Source: CAVORD01 sp963698535 (lineage in GTDB: Bacteria; Bacteroidota; Bacteroidia; Bacteroidales; VadinHA17). Taken from it: a stretch of DNA of 64,000 nt. Shown in pieces: positions 58,891 through 64,000 of this stretch. Within the stretch, counting starts at the first letter, position 1; every line of letters begins with the position of its first letter. The position numbers were made by a program, and so were the translations under genes. Where the stretch lies: assembly GCA_963698535.1 (NCBI GenBank), contig CAVORD010000001.1, positions 1,116,001-1,180,000 on the forward strand, in the 5' to 3' direction. Under the pieces are notes generated by a model that saw only the letters and a program-made list of their open reading frames with translations, was not told where the DNA came from and did not search any database.

Positions 58891-59778
58891 TTATGCTCTC
58901 GGATGAGCCTGTTTATATATCTTTTTTAACTTCTCAAATGTATTATGGGTATAAATCTGTGTTGCAGACAGATTGGCATGACCCAGTAACTCCTTGATAC
59001 TGTTAAGATCGGCACCTCGGTTAAGCATATGTGTGGCAAATGTATGACGTAAAACATGCGGACTCTTCTTCTCAATGGTAGTCACCATAGAAAGATACCT
59101 ATTTACTATATTATAAACAAACTTTTCATATAGTTTGTTCCCCTTATCTGTAACAAAAAGCCACCCTTCACTATTTTCAAAATCATTACCATTTCTAAGG
59201 CTTATATATCCGTCGATCTCTCCAATGAACATATCCAGTAGAGGAACCATCCTCTCCTTGTTTCGTTTCCCAAAAACCCTAATTACCTTCCTGTCACGGT
59301 CAATATCCCTGTCGCGCAAATTGATAAGCTCGCTCCTCCTCATGCCGGTAAGATAAAACATCTCTATTACCAGCCGGTTACGGGTACCGGGAAAATCATC
59401 ACCAAAATGAAAACCATCAAAAAGATTCTCCATCGATGCCTCATCAACAAAAACCGGTAAACTCTTCTTCTTCTTGGGGAGAACTACCTTCTCCATCGGA
59501 TCGCGGCTAATAACCCCTTCCTTCCTGAGATACTTGAAAAAACTCCTGAGACACGATATCTTCCTGTGGACCGACGATGCCGCCATGCCATTATCCATCA
59601 TAAAAACGATCCAACTCCTGATATGTTTTGAATCTATCAGTGCTGGATCGAATTTTATTCCGTCTGAACTCAGAAAATTCAGAAATTCCTCAAGGTCGTC
59701 ACCATACGACCGTACAGTATTTCGCGAATATCTCTTTTCAATACCAAGGTATCGAAGGAATGAATCACGATGATCCAT
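58891..59778 (-). CDS. xerC: Tyrosine recombinase XerC/XerD-type
   Basis: A 295-residue protein with an N-terminal SAM-like core-binding domain and a C-terminal catalytic domain. Active-site residues: Arg147 (TGMRRSEL), Lys171, His241 and Arg244 (PHVLRHTF), His267 (LLGHANLS) and the nucleophile Tyr276 (QIYTHNTF). The size and the position between rpsU and raiA mark it as the housekeeping chromosome-dimer recombinase of Bacteroidota rather than an integrase of a mobile element. Confidence 0.92.
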   Translation of the reverse strand: MDHRDSFLRYLGIEKRYSRNTVRSYGDDLEEFLNFLSSDGIKFDPALIDSKHIRSWIVFMMDNGMAASSVHRKISCLRSFFKYLRKEGVISRDPMEKVVLPKKKKSLPVFVDEASMENLFDGFHFGDDFPGTRNRLVIEMFYLTGMRRSELINLRDRDIDRDRKVIRVFGKRNKERMVPLLDMFIGEIDGYISLRNGNDFENSEGWLFVTDKGNKLYEKFVYNIVNRYLSMVTTIEKKSPHVLRHTFATHMLNRGADLNSIKELLGHANLSATQIYTHNTFEKLKKIYKQAHPRA

Positions 59779-59816
59779 AGAGGATCTTTTGGTATTCGTT
59801 TATAAAGCAGACAGGA

Positions 59817-60008
59817 TTACTCCTCTGTCTGCTGCATCTGCTGAACGTAGATGGCCTTCTTAATCTCTTCTCTGCGTGTAACAGAAGGTTTATGGAAAGC
59901 CTGACGTGACCGTAATTCGCGGATTACGCCTGTCTTTTCAAATTTCCTTTTGAATTTCTTCAGAGCCCTTTCAATGTTTTCGCCCTCTTTAATCGGTACA
60001 ATAATCAT
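59817..60008 (-). CDS. rpsU: 30S ribosomal protein S21
   Basis: A 63-residue basic protein, MIIVPIKEGENIERALKKFK, then FHKPSVTRREEIKKAIY, which is typical of bS21. It is the first gene of the rpsU-xerC-raiA-tRNA-tuf stretch and has a well-matching promoter. Confidence 0.95.
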   Translation of the reverse strand: MIIVPIKEGENIERALKKFKRKFEKTGVIRELRSRQAFHKPSVTRREEIKKAIYVQQMQQTEE

Positions 60009-60035
60009 ATACTAGATCTGTTTTAAATCGAGCCG

Positions 60036-60066
60036 CAAAGTTAGAACAACATTTTATTATTACAAA
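60036..60066 (-). promoter_or_regulatory. Promoter of the rpsU operon
   Basis: On the minus strand TTTG at 60066-60063 and TAACTTTG at 60043-60036, separated by 19 bases, match the Bacteroidota -33/-7 consensus exactly. The expected transcript start is near 60030, about 22 bases before the rpsU ATG. Confidence 0.75.
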
Positions 60067-60082
60067 ACAATAATCCAAAATA

Positions 60083-60997
60083 TTAATATGAATTAAAATC
60101 AAGGTATGGAAGAACTGCCCTCAGCTTTTCCGCACTTATTATCCTGTTAAGAATAAGTGCCTCGGGAGATTTAATAGGACCGGAAAGTTCTCTTAATTTA
60201 ATTATGGCTGAAACATCTCCTCGCCCGAGGTAGGGATGACGGATCATTTCTCCGAATTCTGCACTGTTAACCGGGATCTTTTTAACTGCCGCTGAATCAA
60301 ATATCAGATAGGGTGCAACCTTGTTCAGGGTGCTGTCAGACAATCCATACACCTCCAATAGCTGCTCCTTATTTATAAACCCACCCAGCAGATCACGGTA
60401 CTTCAATATCCTTGCTGCAAATACAGGTCCTATTCCGGGTAAGGATACCAGATCGGCAGAATCGCAAACATTAACAGAAACAGAATTAATACTTGCCGGC
60501 CTGTCAACAGATACAAACTCATAAGGCCCACTTTCCTTTATCTTCTCCGGTTTACCTGGTTCTTTTTGAATTGTCTCAAAGTAAATATTCGGACCGATCC
60601 TCTTAAGATCGTACTCATTAACTCCGTACACCCTGAGCAGATCATCCACGTTTTTAAATCTTCCTCCCTTCGACCGGAAATTAATAAGAGTTCTTGCCTG
60701 CCTCTCTGAGAAACCCGAAGCAATCAGTTCTTCCTCCGTTGCTGTGTTTGGGTCGGACCTGCCATAATTCTCAGTTTGTGGTGCGTTATTCTGAGTAATT
60801 GAAGAGTCAGGTTCTGCGATGACCAAAGAGGTGATATCTCTTGGAACAACTGAATCGGGACTGGTCAGAAATCTGTATGTTATGACGATCAATACAAGTA
60901 CGATCACAAAAAGGGAAGCGTTTCGCTCCCTCCTCGTGAAACCGAGAAACGAGTATATCCTGTAAAGCACTTTCCTCATCTGTTGCAGCTGATACAA
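60083..60997 (-). CDS. Membrane-anchored helix-hairpin-helix protein (ComEA-like)
   Basis: A 304-residue protein with an N-terminal membrane helix (ASLFVIVLVLIVITYRFL) and three ComEA-type HhH units: PNTATEEELIASGFSERQAR near 85, DLVSLPGIGPVFAARILKYR near 185, and HPYLGRGDVSAIIKL near 255. HhH units bind DNA non-specifically; ComEA takes up transforming DNA. Whether this longer Bacteroidota version does so is unproven. It stands alone between rpsU and a symporter. Confidence 0.82.
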   Translation of the reverse strand: MYQLQQMRKVLYRIYSFLGFTRRERNASLFVIVLVLIVITYRFLTSPDSVVPRDITSLVIAEPDSSITQNNAPQTENYGRSDPNTATEEELIASGFSERQARTLINFRSKGGRFKNVDDLLRVYGVNEYDLKRIGPNIYFETIQKEPGKPEKIKESGPYEFVSVDRPASINSVSVNVCDSADLVSLPGIGPVFAARILKYRDLLGGFINKEQLLEVYGLSDSTLNKVAPYLIFDSAAVKKIPVNSAEFGEMIRHPYLGRGDVSAIIKLRELSGPIKSPEALILNRIISAEKLRAVLPYLDFNSY

Positions 60998-61032
60998 TGC
61001 AAGTTAGCACTTTTCCGGATCTTCGCCAAAAA

Positions 61033-62502
61033 CTATATCTGCCCCAGATACCTCTTTAGATCACCGGCAACCTCAGGTGCGACGATAAGCAGGCCTATTA
61101 TGTTTGGAAATGCCAGGGTAAGGACCATCATATCTGAAAAGGCTATCACATTTCCCAGGCTTGATGATGACCCTATTATGGTAAAGGCAAAAAAGAGCAT
61201 ATAGTATAATACTCTCGAAGCCTTTTCGCTACCGGTAAGCCTCACAATACTCTTTCCAAAAAGGAAATTGAAACCGTTCATACCATAATATGACCATGAT
61301 ATCATTGTTGAGAAGGCAAAGCAGAGGATAGCAACCACAAGAAGATAAGGGAACCAGGGCAGCACTGTTGCAAATGCTGCTGAGGTAAGTTCTGTTCCCT
61401 CCAGACCATGACTGGTACCGTAAACGCCGGAGAAGAGTATTACCAGAGAGGTCATGGTGCAGATAATAATGGTATCGATAAAGGGTTCCAGCATAGCAAC
61501 CAGGCCCTCCTTTACCGGTACGCTTGTCCTGGCAGCAGCATGAGCCACCGCAGCAGAACCTACGCCAGCCTCATTGCTGAAAGCACCACGCTGAAAGCCT
61601 GTTATCATAACTCCTATTATACCGCCTTTAATACTTACCGCACTGAAAGCACCGGAGATAATCATGATAAACACCTCCCCTATTTTACTGATATTCAATC
61701 CAATAATAACCAGGGCAGCACCTACATACAATATAGCCATAAACGGTACAAGCTTAGAGGTAACTTTTGCTATACCCTTTATTCCTCCAAACACCACCAC
61801 TGCTATAAGAAGGGAAAGGACCACTCCGAAAAGAATCCCGGAGTCGGCCAGAGACGGGAATACTGAAGTAAGCTGCGCAAACGACTGATTAGCCTGAAGC
61901 ATATTACTCCCACCAAAGGAGGCAAGTACCATCATTATTCCACTGAAAATTGCCAGCAGCGATCCAAGTATTGGCAGATTTCTGTTTTGAAGTGCGCTTT
62001 TGAGGTAGTACATAGGACCACCGGATACCCTTCCTTTGCTGTCAATTATCCTGTATTTGATACCGAGGGTACACTCTGTAAACTTAAGTGACATTCCAAG
62101 GAACCCGGCCACTATCATCCAGAAGGTAGCACCCGGACCACCAACCATAATCGCTATAGAGACACCTGCAATATTTCCCAGTCCCACCGTTGCCGACAGA
62201 GCCGTTGAAAGAGCCTGAAAATGGCTTACCTCACCGGGCTCATTCTTGTTGTCATGCTTTCCTCTCAGCAGTGATACTGCGTGGCCAAAAGCCCTTATAT
62301 TAACAAACTTCATACGGATCGTGAAAAAGAGTCCGCCGAAGATCAGCCACAATACTATAAGTGGAATCCTGAAGCCTGTCTCAAAACCCAGTGCTGCAAC
62401 AGGATCAAAGAAAAAGATAAGTTCGAGGAACTCAACAACAGGCTTAAAGGCATTGTCGATTAAACTGCTAAGATTACCTGCTCCTGTTATTGCAAATACC
62501 AT
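61033..62502 (-). CDS. Sodium:alanine (AGCS) symporter family protein
   Basis: A 489-residue protein with about ten helices. AGCS signatures: HFQALSTALSATVGLGNIAG, GPGATFWMIVAGFLGM, and FQRGAFSNEAGVGSAAVAHA. Such carriers import alanine or glycine with sodium. It ends the 2-gene group of sodium-coupled transporters; 33 bases separate it from the NSS-type gene, so they may be co-transcribed. Confidence 0.93.
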   Translation of the reverse strand: MVFAITGAGNLSSLIDNAFKPVVEFLELIFFFDPVAALGFETGFRIPLIVLWLIFGGLFFTIRMKFVNIRAFGHAVSLLRGKHDNKNEPGEVSHFQALSTALSATVGLGNIAGVSIAIMVGGPGATFWMIVAGFLGMSLKFTECTLGIKYRIIDSKGRVSGGPMYYLKSALQNRNLPILGSLLAIFSGIMMVLASFGGSNMLQANQSFAQLTSVFPSLADSGILFGVVLSLLIAVVVFGGIKGIAKVTSKLVPFMAILYVGAALVIIGLNISKIGEVFIMIISGAFSAVSIKGGIIGVMITGFQRGAFSNEAGVGSAAVAHAAARTSVPVKEGLVAMLEPFIDTIIICTMTSLVILFSGVYGTSHGLEGTELTSAAFATVLPWFPYLLVVAILCFAFSTMISWSYYGMNGFNFLFGKSIVRLTGSEKASRVLYYMLFFAFTIIGSSSSLGNVIAFSDMMVLTLAFPNIIGLLIVAPEVAGDLKRYLGQI

Positions 62503-62535
62503 CAGTTTTATTAATATAAATACTCCTGCTTTGAC

Positions 62536-63900
62536 CTAGCTGCCAAAGAATCCCAGTCCGTAAATAAATACCATCGCTATGGCTATCGGTGCCACGAATT
62601 TCATTATTATCATGAATACCGGTGCGAACCGGAATCTCTTCTTACCACCGAATGACCACTCCTCAGCTACCGCTTTTCTTTTCATTACCCAGCCTACGAA
62701 CAGCACAATAAATATGGCTCCGAGGGGGAGAAGGATGTTTGCAGAGAGGTAGTCGAACCAACCGAATATAGTTCTGTTAAGGAATATCATATTCTTCAGC
62801 GGCCCGAATGAGAGCGTTGCAAAGAGACCAATAAAAGTTATTGCGACTGAAGCAATAATTGTAGCTTTCTTCCTCGACATCTTCAATTCTTCAGCAAAGT
62901 AGGCCACCACAACTTCAAGTACTGAAACGGTTGAGGTAAGGGCAGCAATACTTAAGAGTATAAAAAAGAGTATTGAGAAGAAGTATCCTCCTGCCATCTT
63001 GGCAAAAATATTAGGGAGAACAATAAAAACAAGACCAAATCCCTCTGCTGGATCAATGCTGAATGCAAATACGGCGGGGAATATCATAACGCCTGCAAGC
63101 ACTGCAATAAGGGTATCAGCAATACTCACCTGAAGGGCCGTTTTTGGCAGATTCACGTCCTTGCCAATATATGATCCATAAGTTATCATTGTACCCATAC
63201 CTATACTCAAAGAGAATGCTGCCTGTCCCAACGCACCAAGGATAACCTCCCACGTAATTTTAGAGAAATCGGGTTTAAAAAGGAACTCAAGACCTGCGGC
63301 GGCCCCCGGGAGGGTAAGGGAGCGTATACTAATGATCACAATAATAACAAGAAGCAATGGCATTAGTATTTTTGAATATTTCTCGATACCCTGCCTGACA
63401 CCGCTGAAAACAATAAATCCTGTCAGCAGCATAAACACCACCTGCCATAATATTGGTCTGAGAGTACCCGATTGGAATATTTCGAAACTGTTTTTGAGTT
63501 CTTCGGAGGATCTGCCACTGAAACCGTTACTTATTGCCTGAACAAGATACTCAAGTGTCCATCCTGCAATAGTACTGTAGAACGCGAGAATAAGAAAAGC
63601 AGCTACAATGCCCATTAGCCCGATAAGATACCACGGTTTCCCGGGAGCCAGTCTCTTGAATGATCCCAGAGCATTAGCCTGAGCTTTTCTTCCTATGGTC
63701 ATCTCTGCCAGCATAACAGGGAATCCGATAGCCAGAATAAATCCTATATAGATAAGAAGGAAAGCACCGCCTCCGCTCTCTCCAAGAACGTAGGGAAACC
63801 GCCATATGTTACCTAATCCGATCGCCGAACCAGCTGCTGCTGCTATTACTCCTATCTTTGAGCCAAAACCATCTCTGGGAGTAAGATCTATTCCTGCCAT
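62536..63900 (-). CDS. Sodium-dependent (NSS/SNF) neurotransmitter-type transporter
   Basis: A 454-residue LeuT-fold transporter with eleven or twelve helices. The NSS hallmark GSAIGLGNIWRFPYVLGESG is in helix 1, and SIGMGTMITYGSYI in helix 6. It imports an amino acid with sodium; the substrate cannot be told from the sequence. The 100 bases to the right edge of the window hold no gene; a CAAAGTTG box at 63924-63931 is one mismatch from a -7 element on the minus strand. Confidence 0.92.
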   Translation of the reverse strand: MAGIDLTPRDGFGSKIGVIAAAAGSAIGLGNIWRFPYVLGESGGGAFLLIYIGFILAIGFPVMLAEMTIGRKAQANALGSFKRLAPGKPWYLIGLMGIVAAFLILAFYSTIAGWTLEYLVQAISNGFSGRSSEELKNSFEIFQSGTLRPILWQVVFMLLTGFIVFSGVRQGIEKYSKILMPLLLVIIVIISIRSLTLPGAAAGLEFLFKPDFSKITWEVILGALGQAAFSLSIGMGTMITYGSYIGKDVNLPKTALQVSIADTLIAVLAGVMIFPAVFAFSIDPAEGFGLVFIVLPNIFAKMAGGYFFSILFFILLSIAALTSTVSVLEVVVAYFAEELKMSRKKATIIASVAITFIGLFATLSFGPLKNMIFLNRTIFGWFDYLSANILLPLGAIFIVLFVGWVMKRKAVAEEWSFGGKKRFRFAPVFMIIMKFVAPIAIAMVFIYGLGFFGS

Positions 63901-64000
63901 AAGTATCTGTTTTAAATGATCCCCAAAGTTGGCAATTTAAGATGAAACTTAATTAAAGTGAAGAAAATAAAGTGACATGTTTTAAAACGGTTGCAGGAAG

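Noticed and set aside
58891..59778. Integrase of a mobile element
   Set aside because: It is 295 residues, has standard Xer residues and sits between rpsU and raiA as in many Bacteroidota; no attachment-site repeats or cargo were seen, and the five adjacent tRNA genes are intact.

Overview
The window comes from a member of the Bacteroidota, most likely an anaerobic, peptide- and amino-acid-using lineage near the Bacteroidales. The evidence is the gene content (S46 dipeptidyl peptidase, Y_Y_Y/propeller sensor, DUF3467, SpmA-SpmB fusion, glycyl radical enzyme), the gene order rpsU-xerC-raiA-tRNAs-tuf-trnW-secE-nusG-rplKAJL-rpoBC, and promoter-like elements of the TTTG / TAnnTTTG type. No CRISPR array, insertion sequence, prophage or rRNA gene was seen.

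Layout. 1-12.6 kb: a partial M28 peptidase, a YgjP-type metallopeptidase, a multi-PAS histidine kinase, a propeller/SpoIIE phosphatase sensor, a CAP-domain protein, an SpmA-SpmB membrane protein, DUF302, an unnamed outer-membrane family protein and DUF2179. 12.6-19.5 kb: a tightly packed six-gene minus-strand operon encoding a PqqD-like (RRE-fold) protein, an ATP-grasp ligase, a fold-III PLP decarboxylase/racemase-like enzyme, a urea-transporter-like membrane domain fused to an M23 peptidase, a TPR/outer-membrane barrel and a TPR protein. This is the best candidate for an undescribed system, with an orphan CHASE-PAS histidine kinase just upstream. 21.8-30.3 kb: PiT phosphate transporter, anchored thioredoxin, cytidylate-kinase-like protein, NfeD/SPFH pair, and a hydroxyproline-dehydratase-like glycyl radical enzyme with its activase. 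30.4-39.3 kb: an OadA-like carboxyltransferase whose biotin lysine is replaced by arginine, an M3 peptidase, a 7TM-DISM histidine kinase, and a Crp/Fnr-PHP-truncated-ATPase operon divergent from a ferredoxin-like gene across a perfect 18-bp palindrome. 39.3-44.4 kb: DUF2520, HAD, UbiA, Maf and S46 peptidase genes in one operon. 45-60 kb: the core transcription/translation block with five tRNAs. 60-64 kb: a helix-hairpin-helix protein and two sodium-coupled amino-acid transporters.

Data quality. Many reading frames are broken by single-base indels, mostly gains of one base. They are densest from about 43 to 59 kb (rpoC, rpoB, rplJ, rplK, nusG, secE, tuf, raiA), with isolated cases in two histidine kinases, the glycyl radical enzyme and DUF2520. 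Since these include essential genes whose full-length products are otherwise recognisable, I read them as sequence or consensus errors and annotate each gene across its fragments.
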